DNA from: Actinoplanes flavus
GTDB taxonomy: Bacteria > Actinomycetota > Actinomycetes > Mycobacteriales > Micromonosporaceae
Length of the DNA: 64,000 bases
Direction of reading: 5' to 3'
Assembly: GCF_017592555.1 (NCBI RefSeq)
Contig: NZ_JAGFNS010000016.1
Location: 154,083 to 218,082, forward strand
In this document: one piece after another, positions 35,633-44,018 of the stretch
Layout: every line of letters begins with the position of its first letter
Numbering within the stretch: the stretch's first letter is position 1
Made by a program: the position numbers and the translations under genes
The notes under the pieces: model-generated
Databases searched by the model: none
Seen by the model: the letters and a program-made list of their open reading frames with translations, nothing else
What the model was told of the DNA's origin: nothing

Positions 35633-36201
35633 GCGACATCGGGCTGGTGATCGGCGCCGACGGGCGGCCACGGTGTTTCTGGGCGGGCGGCTCACCGGAC
35701 TACACGGCCTACCACGACGACGAGTGGGGCCGGCCGGTCCGCGGCGACGACGCCCTCTTCGAGCGGCTCACCCTGGAGGCCTTCCAGTCCGGCCTGTCCT
35801 GGATCACCATCCTGCGCAAGCGCCCGGCGTTCCGGGCCGCCTTCGACGGTTTCTCGATCGCCAAGGTGGCCGGGTACACCGAGGCCGACGCCGAGCGCCT
35901 GATGGCCGACGCCGGCATCGTCCGCAACCGGATGAAGATCGACGCGGCGCTGCACAACGCACGGGTGGCGGCCGAGGTCGATCTGACGGAGCTGCTCTGG
36001 TCGTTCGCGCCGCCGGGCCGGGAGCGCCCGCGTACCCGCGCCGACGTCCCGGCGGTCACACCCGAGTCCACCGCCATGGCCAAGGCGCTCAAGAAGCGCG
36101 GATTCAGGTTCGTCGGACCCACCACGGCGTACGCGTTGATGCAGGCCACCGGCATGGTGGACGACCACCTCACGGACTGCCACGTGCCCGTGATGAGATG
36201 A
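35629..36201 (+). CDS. tag: DNA-3-methyladenine glycosylase I
   Basis: 190 residues, the family length. It removes 3-methyladenine from alkylated DNA. Motifs: RCFWAGGSPDYTAYHDDEWGRPV (N-terminal zinc and base-pocket region), LTLEAFQSGLSWITILRKRPAFRAAF, RNRMKIDAALHNARV and FRFVGPTTAYALMQATGMVDDHLTDCHV with the zinc-binding Cys/His near the end. A first zinc Cys is in RCFW. The GTG start overlaps the SRPBCC stop. Confidence 0.94.
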   Translation: MSDIGLVIGADGRPRCFWAGGSPDYTAYHDDEWGRPVRGDDALFERLTLEAFQSGLSWITILRKRPAFRAAFDGFSIAKVAGYTEADAERLMADAGIVRNRMKIDAALHNARVAAEVDLTELLWSFAPPGRERPRTRADVPAVTPESTAMAKALKKRGFRFVGPTTAYALMQATGMVDDHLTDCHVPVMR

Positions 36202-36205
36202 AGCC

Positions 36206-36712
36206 ATGGCGCGATGGTCGGTAGTTCTTCCGGATGAGCAGTGGGCGACCGAGCGGTTGTTCCAGCACGATGTGGTGACCGTGGTCGACGGCCCGGCCGG
36301 GGCGGCGGTCGGCGACGAGGTGCTGGTGGTCGCCGAACAGCAGGTCGTGGCGTTGGCCCGGGTGGAGAAGACCGACGGCGGTCTCGCGTTGTGGTATCTG
36401 CGACGGGCCTTCGACGAGCCGATTCCGGCAGCTCTCTCGGCGGGCCCGGTCGACGAGGCGACGTTCCGGCGGTTCGCCGAGCGCCTGGGCGGCCCGTCCG
36501 ACAAGAAGGCCTGGCTGGTGAGCGTGGCCATGCCGATCGAGGCGGTCAACCCGGCCGAGGCGGTGCGCCAGTTCTGGTCGCACGTGCTGGAGCTGGGCCC
36601 GGCCGAGCTGCCCACCTACGTCTGGCCCTCCGGTGACGAGCTGGCCATGCAGGCCTTCGTCCTCGGGGCCGAGGCGAACCAGGACCCCGAGGAAGAAGAC
36701 GACGAGGACTAG
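36206..36712 (+). CDS. Conserved hypothetical protein, EVE/PUA-like start
   Basis: 168 residues, acidic C-terminus (EEEDDED). I do not recognise it with confidence. The N-terminal 60 residues (WSVVLPDEQWATERLFQHDVVTVVDGPAG, GDEVLVVAEQQVVALARV) alternate strands in a pattern reminiscent of EVE/PUA-like nucleic-acid-binding barrels. It lies four bases after tag on the same strand and so may share its transcript. Its stop shares the tetranucleotide CTAG with the convergent enoyl-CoA hydratase stop. Confidence 0.65.
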   Translation: MARWSVVLPDEQWATERLFQHDVVTVVDGPAGAAVGDEVLVVAEQQVVALARVEKTDGGLALWYLRRAFDEPIPAALSAGPVDEATFRRFAERLGGPSDKKAWLVSVAMPIEAVNPAEAVRQFWSHVLELGPAELPTYVWPSGDELAMQAFVLGAEANQDPEEEDDED

Positions 36713-37497
36713 CGTCCCTGGAATTCCGGGCGCTGCTTGTTCACGAAGGCGTCGACCGCGGCCGAGTGGTCCGCGGTCGCGCCGCAGATCGCCTGAGCCT
36801 GGGCCTCGGCCGCCAGGGCGTCGGACAGCGTGCCGGCCGTGGCGATGGACAGCTCGCGCTTGATCGCGCCGTACGCCACCGTGGGGCCGGCCGCCAGCCG
36901 CGCGGCCAGCTCCTGGGCCGCCGGCAGCACCTTCTCGTCGTCGTCCAGCAGCTGGGTCAGCATCCCGATCCGGGACGCCTCCTCGGCCTTCACCGGCTTC
37001 GCGAGCAGCAGCAGCTCCACCGCCTTGGCATGCCCCACGATCCGCGGCAGCGACCAGGAGATGCCGCTGTCCCCGGCCAGGCCGACGTTGGCGAAGGCCA
37101 TCAGGAAGCTGGTCCGGGGGCCGCCGATGCGGAAGTCGGCGAGCAGGGCCAGCGAGGCGCCGGCGCCGGCGGCCATCCCGCCGACCGCGGCGATCACCGG
37201 CTTCGGCATGTTGGCCAGCCGCTGCGCGATCGGGTTGTAGTGCACCTGCACGGTGTTCAGATCGGTCGCGCCCGACCGCAGCAGCGACGCGTGCTCCCGC
37301 AGGTCCTGGCCGCCGCAGAAGGCGCCGCCCGCGCCGGTCAGCACGATCGCCCGGCACGACCGGTCGCCCTCCAGCTCGGCGAGGGTGTCCCGCAACGCCT
37401 CCTTGAGGTCGACGGTGAAGGAGTTCATCGCGTCGGGGCGGTTGAGGGTCAGGGTGACTACCGCGTCAGTGCGGTCGACGAGGAGCGAGTCGGTCAT
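36709..37497 (-). CDS. Enoyl-CoA hydratase/isomerase family protein
   Basis: 262 residues, crotonase fold. VVTLTLNRPDAMNSF is at the N-terminus. The oxyanion-hole segment GAGGAFCGGQDLREHASLL and AVGGMAAGAGASLALLADFRIGG, FANVGLAGDSGISWSLPRIVG are typical. In the last segment the usual catalytic Glu of hydratases is Asp (AGDSG), found in several isomerase-type or PaaG-like members. ATG at 37497 overlaps the PaaX-family stop (ATGA), so it is cotranscribed with that regulator; phenylacetate or related acyl-CoA catabolism is likely. Confidence 0.88.
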   Translation of the reverse strand: MTDSLLVDRTDAVVTLTLNRPDAMNSFTVDLKEALRDTLAELEGDRSCRAIVLTGAGGAFCGGQDLREHASLLRSGATDLNTVQVHYNPIAQRLANMPKPVIAAVGGMAAGAGASLALLADFRIGGPRTSFLMAFANVGLAGDSGISWSLPRIVGHAKAVELLLLAKPVKAEEASRIGMLTQLLDDDEKVLPAAQELAARLAAGPTVAYGAIKRELSIATAGTLSDALAAEAQAQAICGATADHSAAVDAFVNKQRPEFQGR

Positions 37498-38297
37498 GGG
37501 TTCGAGAATCCCACACGCGCTCCACGGGTGGCCGACTGCAGGCAACGTTCCACGTGCCGGTCGGCGGCCGGGCGCAGCCGGGCGGCGTGCTTGTCGAAGA
37601 ATCCGGCGGCCTTGACGCCCGGCCAGCCCGGCGGCAGCAGCGCCGAGGGCAGCTGCGGGTCCTGGAAGAGGAACGACCGCCAGGCGTGCACCAGGCGGAA
37701 CCGGGCGGCGTACGCTTCCTCGTCGGTGCTACGTGGAGTGATCGCCTTGACGACGGGCAGTAGTTCCTCGACGAAATCCTGGTACGACTGTCCGATGCGG
37801 GCGAGGTCCCAGGCCCGGTCCACGATCCCGGTGGCGTCCGCCGCGGGGCTGGCGCTGAACCGCTCGTAGCCGGCGCCCGCCTCGGCCAGCAGCGCCTCGA
37901 CCTCTTCGGAGGCCCGGGGCGCCACCCAGACCTGGTCGCTGAGCGGCCCGTAGCCCAGATAGGTGAGCCGGAGCGCGTCCCGCCGCGTGACCGGCTCGTG
38001 GAGCAGGATCATGTCGAAGCGACCGTCCCAGCCACCGCGACCGGTTCGGTACACCCGGGCGGCCGCCTCGTCGAGCCGGCGCGCGGCCTTCGGGGTGAGC
38101 AGATAACCCGGTCCGGCGGCCAGCCGGAGCGGGTGCAGCCAGCCCTGTCGCACCATTCGCGACACTGCGGTGCGGACCGCCGGAGCCGCGATGTCGAGCG
38201 GTGCCAGCAGCCGGACCAGCGCCGAGACCGGGGCTCGGGAGCCGCGATCGCGCAGGTAGTCGCCGTACAGGTCGAAGAGTGCGGACCGCGCCTGCAT
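37494..38297 (-). CDS. PaaX family transcriptional repressor
   Basis: 267 residues. It starts MQARSALFDLYGDYLRDRGS, followed by the winged helix LVRLLAPLDIAAPAVRTAVSRMVRQGWL. The C-terminal PaaX_C portion includes HAWRSFLFQDPQLPSALLPPGWPG. PaaX repressors release DNA on binding phenylacetyl-CoA or a related acyl-CoA. ATG at 38297 fits the family; the open frame extends 16 codons further. It is the first gene of a two-gene operon with the enoyl-CoA hydratase, behind a 9-bp inverted repeat. Confidence 0.88.
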   Translation of the reverse strand: MQARSALFDLYGDYLRDRGSRAPVSALVRLLAPLDIAAPAVRTAVSRMVRQGWLHPLRLAAGPGYLLTPKAARRLDEAAARVYRTGRGGWDGRFDMILLHEPVTRRDALRLTYLGYGPLSDQVWVAPRASEEVEALLAEAGAGYERFSASPAADATGIVDRAWDLARIGQSYQDFVEELLPVVKAITPRSTDEEAYAARFRLVHAWRSFLFQDPQLPSALLPPGWPGVKAAGFFDKHAARLRPAADRHVERCLQSATRGARVGFSNP

Positions 38298-38307
38298 GAC
38301 CGCACAT

Positions 38308-38346
38308 TGTGACAGCCCAAAAGACGATATGCTAGATGCTGTCACA
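38308..38346. promoter_or_regulatory. Candidate PaaX operator
   Basis: TGTGACAGC (38308-38316) and GCTGTCACA (38338-38346) are perfect 9-base inverted copies, centres 30 bases apart, flanking a TAGCAT on the minus strand (38334-38329). The repeat lies 11 bases upstream of the PaaX-family start, the right place for autorepression. Confidence 0.6.
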
Positions 38347-38570
38347 TCCGCCCGGGCTGGGTTTGGGTTCGCCGGTGTTCATCAGGGAAAATGTTTGATC
38401 GGCACGGTGGGCCGCAACGCGTGGAAACGTGAAACGGCCTGTACGGCCGCCGGTCGGAAACGAGCACCGCGTCGCGTGGGGCTGAGCACGTGACGGGGCT
38501 GCTGGCATTCCAGGAGCAAGTGGCTGTGGGGCAACCCACCGACCCTGACGTAGGTCTGAGGGGAGACAAG

Positions 38571-38738
38571 ATGGCGGCGATGAAGCCGCGGACGGGCGAT
38601 GGTCCGCTGGAGGTCACCAAGGAGGGTCGTGGCATCGTCATGCGCGTCCCGCTGGAAGGTGGTGGCCGTCTCGTCGTTGAGATGACTCCGGACGAGGCCA
38701 ACGCGCTGGGTGACGCGTTGAAGTCGATCGCCGGCTGA
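38571..38738 (+). CDS. DUF3117 small protein
   Basis: 55 residues. MAAMKPRTGDGPLEVTKEGR then MRVPLEGGGRLVVEMTPDEANALGDALK matches the short actinobacterial DUF3117 family of unknown function. GAGGGGAG sits six bases upstream of the ATG. Good codon bias and a strong ribosome site suggest high expression. It precedes pepA after 77 bases. Confidence 0.92.
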   Translation: MAAMKPRTGDGPLEVTKEGRGIVMRVPLEGGGRLVVEMTPDEANALGDALKSIAG

Positions 38739-38815
38739 CGTTTCACGCGAGCCCGCCGGTACGGTACCGCCCGTACCGGCGGGCTTTCCACGTCTCAGGG
38801 AAAGGTCATCCTCCC

Positions 38816-40225
38816 GTGTTCACCATCCGATTGACCGACGTCTCCGACGACACTCACACCCGGGTCCTCCCGGTCGGCCCCGGCCTGGATCCGGAGATGT
38901 CCGCACTGGTCGGCGCGACCGAGGGCGCCGATACGGCGGGCCGGATCACGGTGTTCCCACGCCCGCTGCGGCAGCCGTCCCGGGTCCTGCTGGCCGGGGT
39001 GGGCGCCGGGGACGAGGCGGCCTGGCGTGCGGCCGGCGCCGCGATCGTGCGGGAGGCCGGAGACGACGAGACCCTGGAGGCGCTGCTTCCGGCGGATCTC
39101 GCCCCGGCCGCGCTGCGCGGCCTGGCCGAGGGCCTCTGGCTGGGCGGCTATCGCTATCGCGATGCCGTCAAGGCGCCCCGGTCCGGCGAGGTGCGGCTCG
39201 TTCTCGACGACCCTTCGGCGTACGCGGAGAGCCTCGCGGCCGCAAGGGTGACCGCCGAGGCCACCTGGCTCGCCCGGGACCTGACCAACACACCCGCGTC
39301 GGTGAAGAACCCGGAGTGGTTCGCCGGCCAGATCGTGGCCGAGGCCGCGCGCCGCACCGGCCTGACCGTGACCGTCCGGGCCGGCGACGAGCTGGAGCGG
39401 TTCGGCGGTCTGCGGGCCGTCGGCGGCGGCTCGGTGTCGCCGCCGCGCTTCGTCGAGATCTCCTGGCAGCCGCCCGGCGCCACCACCCACGTGGTGCTGG
39501 TCGGCAAGGGCATCACCTTCGACACCGGCGGCATCTCGATCAAGCCGCGGGACAGCATGAAGCTGATGAAGAAGGACATGGGTGGCGCCGCCGCGGTGGT
39601 CGCCGCCACCCTGGGCGCCGCCGACCTGAACCTGCCGGTGCGGATCACCACGCTGGTGCCGCTCGCCGAGAACGCGATCGGTGGCGGCGCCTTCCGCCCC
39701 GGCGACGTGATCACCCACTACGACGGCTCGACCACCGAGAACACGAACTCCGACGCCGAGGGCCGTCTCGTGCTGGCCGACGCCCTGGCGTACGCGGCCG
39801 CCGAACTGAGCCCCGACCTGGTGATCGACCTGGCCACCCTGACCGGGGCGAACGCCGTGGCGCTCGGCAAGCGCACCGCCGCCCTGATCAGCCCGGACGA
39901 GGAGCTGGTCACGGCGCTGACCGCGGCCGGCGAGGCGGCCGGCGAGCAGATGTGGCGGCTGCCGCTCGCCGACGACTACGTCGAGCACCAGCGCAGCGAC
40001 ATCGCCGACCGGATCAACGCGGGCGCCGGGCCCGGCGTGATCACCGCCGCCCTGTTCCTGCGCGACTTCTACGGCCCGGTCCGCTGGGCGCACTTCGACA
40101 TGTCCGCGCCGAGCTGGTCCGAGTCGGCCGACGGGGAGCTGACCAAGGGCGCCACCGGCTGGGGCGCCCGCACGTTGTTGCGCTACCTCTCAGCGCTTGA
40201 CGGCGGTCAGCAGGCCGGCGCCTGA
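38816..40225 (+). CDS. pepA: Leucyl aminopeptidase (M17)
   Basis: 469 residues. It cleaves N-terminal residues from peptides in the cytoplasm using two divalent metals. The catalytic domain has VLVGKGITFDTGGISIKPRDSMKLMKKDMGGAAA (metal Asp and Lys), then the M17 signature NSDAEGRLVLADALAYA (normally NTDAEGRL). GPVRWAHFDMSAPSWSE and GATGWGARTLLRYL are near the end. The N-terminal 150 residues are the variable M17 domain. GTG start; its last 36 bases overlap the convergent methyltransferase gene. Confidence 0.95.
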   Translation: MFTIRLTDVSDDTHTRVLPVGPGLDPEMSALVGATEGADTAGRITVFPRPLRQPSRVLLAGVGAGDEAAWRAAGAAIVREAGDDETLEALLPADLAPAALRGLAEGLWLGGYRYRDAVKAPRSGEVRLVLDDPSAYAESLAAARVTAEATWLARDLTNTPASVKNPEWFAGQIVAEAARRTGLTVTVRAGDELERFGGLRAVGGGSVSPPRFVEISWQPPGATTHVVLVGKGITFDTGGISIKPRDSMKLMKKDMGGAAAVVAATLGAADLNLPVRITTLVPLAENAIGGGAFRPGDVITHYDGSTTENTNSDAEGRLVLADALAYAAAELSPDLVIDLATLTGANAVALGKRTAALISPDEELVTALTAAGEAAGEQMWRLPLADDYVEHQRSDIADRINAGAGPGVITAALFLRDFYGPVRWAHFDMSAPSWSESADGELTKGATGWGARTLLRYLSALDGGQQAGA

Positions 40226-40894
40226 CGGGATCACCGCGGGGATCCAGTCCTCGGAGTCCCGGATCGCCTTGACCGTCTCCCGGATGGTCAGGGTGTCCAC
40301 GTCCCGGGCGGACGGGTCGCTGATCCGGCCGCCCGCGTGCGCCCCGTTCACGATCAGCACCCCGCCCGGCCGGAGCAGGCGCAGGGCGGCCTCGGTGCAG
40401 GCGGCGAACTCGGTGGTGTCGGCGTCCACGAAGATCAGGTCGTAGACGCCGTCGGCCAGCCGGGGCAGCACGTTCAGGGCGCGCCCGCTGATGATCCGGG
40501 TCCGGGAGGAGGCGTACCCCGCCTCCAGGAAGATCCGCCGGGCGATCCGCTGGTGCTCGTGCTCGACGTCGATGGTGGTGAGCACCCCGTCCGGCCGCAT
40601 GCCACGGAGCAGCCAGATGCCGCTCACGCCGGTTCCGGTGCCGATCTCGACCACCGCCTTGGCGCTGCCCGCGGCGGCCAGCAGGCGCAGCACGGAGCCG
40701 GCGCCGGGGGAGACACAGGGCAGGCCGAGCTCGTGTGCCAGGGCACGCGCGGTCTGCAGGACCGGGTCCTCGACGGCGTAGGTCTCGGCGAACGGCGTCG
40801 ATTGCGCCGCCGGCTGACCGAAGGAACGAGCGGGACCGATGATGACGACCTCCGTACGAGCGGTGGTGGATGTCCGTGGCGGAACCACGCACAT
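40190..40894 (-). CDS. O-methyltransferase (Rv1220c-like)
   Basis: 234 residues. SAM-dependent fold: AVVEIGTGTGVSGIWLLRGM (motif I), LTTIDVEHEHQRIARRIF (motif II), YDLIFVDADTTEFAACTEAALRLLRPGGVLIVNGAHAGG (motif III and beyond). It resembles COMT-type class I enzymes such as Rv1220c next to sigE-htrA-tatB in M. tuberculosis. The substrate is unknown. ATG at 40894 is preceded by TACTCT plus eight bases (leaderless). The frame is open to 41215, but that part overlaps the htrA start and is not used. Confidence 0.88.
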   Translation of the reverse strand: MCVVPPRTSTTARTEVVIIGPARSFGQPAAQSTPFAETYAVEDPVLQTARALAHELGLPCVSPGAGSVLRLLAAAGSAKAVVEIGTGTGVSGIWLLRGMRPDGVLTTIDVEHEHQRIARRIFLEAGYASSRTRIISGRALNVLPRLADGVYDLIFVDADTTEFAACTEAALRLLRPGGVLIVNGAHAGGRISDPSARDVDTLTIRETVKAIRDSEDWIPAVIPSGAGLLTAVKR

Positions 40895-41052
40895 CGGATA
40901 AGAGAGTAGAGCGATGTTCTCCGGTGACGCACTGCGCCGTCGATGGATAAAGGGGGTCACTCGGCTCAGGGGCACCCGTGGCAAGGTGGGTACCGCCGGA
41001 TCCGTGTCATCCTGGAGAGCGCGGATCCGGGCGAGCGGATGGAGGCACCGAC

Positions 41053-42321
41053 GTGACCGACGGCTGGAACTGGCGCCGGCCACCGACGCCGCCTGCCCAC
41101 GGCACCCCGCAGTCCCCGGCTCCCGGCCGGCCAGGCTCGCCCTGGTGGTCCGGTGCGACGACCGATCCGTGGCGTGATCCGTACGCTCCGTCAGCGGTGG
41201 TCCTGCCCGCCCCACCGGCCGGCGGCGGCGCCCCGGAGCCGGTCACCGATCCCGACGCGCCTCGCCGGCCGTACGCGGCCATCATCGTGATCTGCCTGGT
41301 CACCGCCCTGTTGGCGGGTGGCATCGGCGGCACGCTCGGGTTCGTCTTCGCGGTCCGCGGCGGATATGCCGCGAGCAGCGGGACCCAGCTCGGCGCATCC
41401 GGCCAGAAGATCCCGGAAAACACGCAGCGTGCACCCGAGTCGCTCGCCGGTGTGGCCGAGCGGGTCATGCCGAGCGTCGTCACGGTCCGGGTCAGCGGGG
41501 CGATCGGCTCCGGTTTCGTGGTGTCCACGGACGGCTACGTGATCACCAACGACCACGTGGTCGAGGGCGCCGACGACACCCTGTCGGTCTCCTTCCACGA
41601 CGGCTCCACGGCCACCGCGAAACTGATCGGCCGCGACCCGGAGTCCGATGTGGCAGTGATCAAAGTCGCAAAGAGCGGTCTCACCCCCGTCTCGCTCGGC
41701 AATTCCGACGACATCGCGGTCGGCGACCCGGTGCTCGCCTTCGGTTCGCCGCTCGCGCTCGTCAACACGGTCACCCAGGGCATCGTGAGCGCCCTGGACC
41801 GGCCCATCCAGGCCGGTGAGGAGGGCGGCACCACCCGCTACTACGCGGCCATCCAGACCGACGCCGCGGTCAACCAGGGCAACTCCGGCGGGCCGCTGGT
41901 CGACGCGGGCGGCCAGGTGGTCGGGGTCAACTCGGTGATCCGTTCGGTCGGTGGCGCCGACACCGAGGCCGGCAACATCGGCCTCGCCTTCGCCATCCCG
42001 ATCAATCAGGCCAAACGGGTGGCCGAGGACATCATCGACACCGGCAAGGCCCGGCGGACGGTGATCGGCGCCGAGGTGATGACCGGGGAGACGGCGGCCG
42101 GCGCCCGGCTGCGCGGGGTCGAGCAGGCCGGTCCCGCGGCGACGGCCGGTCTGCGGGCCGGCGACGTCATCACCAAGCTCGACGGGCATCCGCTCGAGGA
42201 GGGCACCGACCTGATCGCGCTGGTCCGCAAGTACGCTCCCGGCTCCACCGTCGCGGTCGAGTACCGCCGCGGCACCAAGACCGCGTCCGTGTCGGTGACC
42301 CTCGCCGCGGACACCAACTGA
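41053..42321 (+). CDS. htrA: HtrA/DegP-type trypsin-like serine protease with PDZ domain
   Basis: 422 residues. A Pro-rich cytosolic N-terminus (about 75) is followed by a membrane helix (about 78-100, AAIIVICLVTALLAGGIGGTL) and an extracytoplasmic protease domain. The triad is His in VITNDHVVEGA, Asp in RDPESDVAVIKV and Ser in NQGNSGGPLVDAGG. The C-terminal PDZ domain is about residues 330-420. It degrades misfolded envelope proteins. In mycobacteria and Streptomyces a sigma/anti-sigma pair precedes this gene; none is here. GTG at 41053 has GGAGG upstream. Confidence 0.94.
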   Translation: MTDGWNWRRPPTPPAHGTPQSPAPGRPGSPWWSGATTDPWRDPYAPSAVVLPAPPAGGGAPEPVTDPDAPRRPYAAIIVICLVTALLAGGIGGTLGFVFAVRGGYAASSGTQLGASGQKIPENTQRAPESLAGVAERVMPSVVTVRVSGAIGSGFVVSTDGYVITNDHVVEGADDTLSVSFHDGSTATAKLIGRDPESDVAVIKVAKSGLTPVSLGNSDDIAVGDPVLAFGSPLALVNTVTQGIVSALDRPIQAGEEGGTTRYYAAIQTDAAVNQGNSGGPLVDAGGQVVGVNSVIRSVGGADTEAGNIGLAFAIPINQAKRVAEDIIDTGKARRTVIGAEVMTGETAAGARLRGVEQAGPAATAGLRAGDVITKLDGHPLEEGTDLIALVRKYAPGSTVAVEYRRGTKTASVSVTLAADTN

Positions 42322-42401
42322 CGCCGAGGTCCCGTCCGGGTGGGCTGTGCTCACACAGGGAGCGTGCGTAGTCTTGGCGCGGGACGTTGGGGAGGCCGGA
42401 C

Positions 42402-42818
42402 GTGTTCGAGAATCTGAACTGGTGGGAGATCGGCGCGCTGCTCATGCTCGCGCTGCTGATCTTCGGTGAGCGCCTGCCCAAGGTGCTGGGTGACGGTCTG
42501 CGCATGCTGCGCGGCCTGCGCAGCATGGCGCAGAACGCGACGTCCGACCTGAGCCGTGAGCTGGGCACCGACATCCAGCTCGAAGACCTGCATCCGAAGG
42601 CGTTCATCCGTAAGCACCTGCTCAGCGAGGAGGACGAGCAGGCGCTGCGCAAGCCGTTGCAGAGCCTCTTCGACGACGTGAAGCAGGACCTCAACGGGGT
42701 CAAGTCGGAGCTCTCCGACGTCGCCTCGGCCGCCGACTTCAAGAGCGCCCCGAAAACGACCGCGCCGGTTGAGAGCCCTCAACCGGCGCAGCAGCGTTAC
42801 GACCTGGACGCGACCTAG
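42402..42818 (+). CDS. tatB: Sec-independent translocase subunit TatB
   Basis: 138 residues. One N-terminal helix, FENLNWWEIGALLMLALLIFGERLPKVLGDGLRML, contains the Tat hinge (GERLPK); an amphipathic helix and a long charged C-terminus follow, as in TatB rather than TatA. It is part of the twin-arginine export receptor with TatC (not in the window). The GTG start is backed by GGGGAGG. It follows htrA after 80 bases, the conserved order htrA-tatB-mrp. The stop abuts the convergent mrp stop with no spacer. Confidence 0.93.
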   Translation: MFENLNWWEIGALLMLALLIFGERLPKVLGDGLRMLRGLRSMAQNATSDLSRELGTDIQLEDLHPKAFIRKHLLSEEDEQALRKPLQSLFDDVKQDLNGVKSELSDVASAADFKSAPKTTAPVESPQPAQQRYDLDAT

Positions 42819-43970
42819 TCAGCCCCGTTTGGCGTTCACCATGAGGCCCAGCGGCTTGCCGACCAGGGACTCGCGGCGGACGGCCAGCCTGTCGGCCACG
42901 CCGTCGATGGCCTTGGCGGCCGGGGCGTCCGGCTCGGCCAGCACGATCGGGGTGCCGCCGTCGCCGGCCTCACGGACCCGGGTGTCCAGCGGGATCTGAC
43001 CGAGCAGCTCGACCCGGGCGCCGATGGTGGTGCTCAGCGAATCGGCCACGGTCTGGCCGCCGCCCGCGCCGAAGACCTCCATGCGGGAGCCGTCCGGCAG
43101 CTCCAGCCACGACATGTTCTCCACCACGCCGACCAGGCGCTGGTGGGTCTGCAGGGCGATCGCCCCGGCCCGCTCGGCCACCTCGGCGGCGGCCATCTGC
43201 GGGGTGGTGACGACCAGGATCTCCGCGTTCGGCAGGAGCTGGGCCAGCGAGATGGCCACGTCACCGGTGCCCGGCGGCAGGTCGAGCAGCAGCACGTCCA
43301 GGTCGCCCCAGTAGACCTCGGCGAGGAACTGCTCCAGCGCGCGGTGCAGCATCGGGCCACGCCAGACCACCGCGGCGTTGCCGGACGTGAACATGCCGAT
43401 CGAGATGACCTTCACGCCGTGCGACTGCGGCGGCATGATCATGTCCTCGACGCGGGTCGGGCGGTTCTCCACGCCGAGCATCCGCGGCACCGAGTGGCCG
43501 TAGATGTCCGCGTCGATCACGCCGACCGACAGGCCCCGCTTGGCCAGGGCCGCGGCCAGGTTCACGGTGACGCTCGACTTGCCGACGCCGCCCTTTCCGC
43601 TGGCCACCGCGTACACCCTGGTGCGGGAGCCCGGCTGGGCGAAGGGAATGACCGGTGCCGCCGAAGCGCCACCACCGCGCAGCGTGGTCTGCAGCGCCTT
43701 GCGCTGCTCGTCGGTCATCACCCCGAAGTTGATCGAGACCCGGTCGATGCCGGGGATCTTGGTGAGCGCGGCGGTGATGTCGTTGTTCAGCTTGTCCCGC
43801 AGCGGGCAGCCGGCGACGGTGAGCAGCAGATCGACCTTGACCAGGCCGTCGCTCACGGTGAAGCCCGAGACCATGCCGAGGTCGGTGATCGGGCGGCGGA
43901 TCTCGGGGTCGTCCACGGTCGCCAGAGCGGCCTGGATCGCGTCCTCGAGCGTGTTGGCGGGAGCGGACAT
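42819..43970 (-). CDS. mrp: Mrp/ApbC iron-sulfur cluster carrier ATPase
   Basis: 383 residues. The N-terminal DUF59 domain (about 1-95, PITDLGMVSGFTV, LLLTVAGCPLRDKLNND) is fused to a ParA-like P-loop domain (about 110-383, AVASGKGGVGKSSVTVNL; DLPPGTGDVAISLAQL). The usual CxxC cluster pair near the C-terminus is absent: the region reads ENMSWLELPDGSRMEVFG. It loads iron-sulfur clusters onto target proteins. ATG at 43970 has TAGCAT seven bases upstream (leaderless); a frame-consistent ATG at 43979 is the alternative. Confidence 0.9.
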   Translation of the reverse strand: MSAPANTLEDAIQAALATVDDPEIRRPITDLGMVSGFTVSDGLVKVDLLLTVAGCPLRDKLNNDITAALTKIPGIDRVSINFGVMTDEQRKALQTTLRGGGASAAPVIPFAQPGSRTRVYAVASGKGGVGKSSVTVNLAAALAKRGLSVGVIDADIYGHSVPRMLGVENRPTRVEDMIMPPQSHGVKVISIGMFTSGNAAVVWRGPMLHRALEQFLAEVYWGDLDVLLLDLPPGTGDVAISLAQLLPNAEILVVTTPQMAAAEVAERAGAIALQTHQRLVGVVENMSWLELPDGSRMEVFGAGGGQTVADSLSTTIGARVELLGQIPLDTRVREAGDGGTPIVLAEPDAPAAKAIDGVADRLAVRRESLVGKPLGLMVNAKRG

Positions 43971-44018
43971 GCAGCCCATGCTACGTCGAGGTCAGGGGCG
44001 TCCTCGCTGAGGTGAGGC

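Noticed and set aside
40914..41177. 87-codon frame in the gap before htrA as a sigma-factor remnant
   Set aside because: No sigma motif and Arg-rich shadow-like composition; it overlaps the htrA start in another frame.
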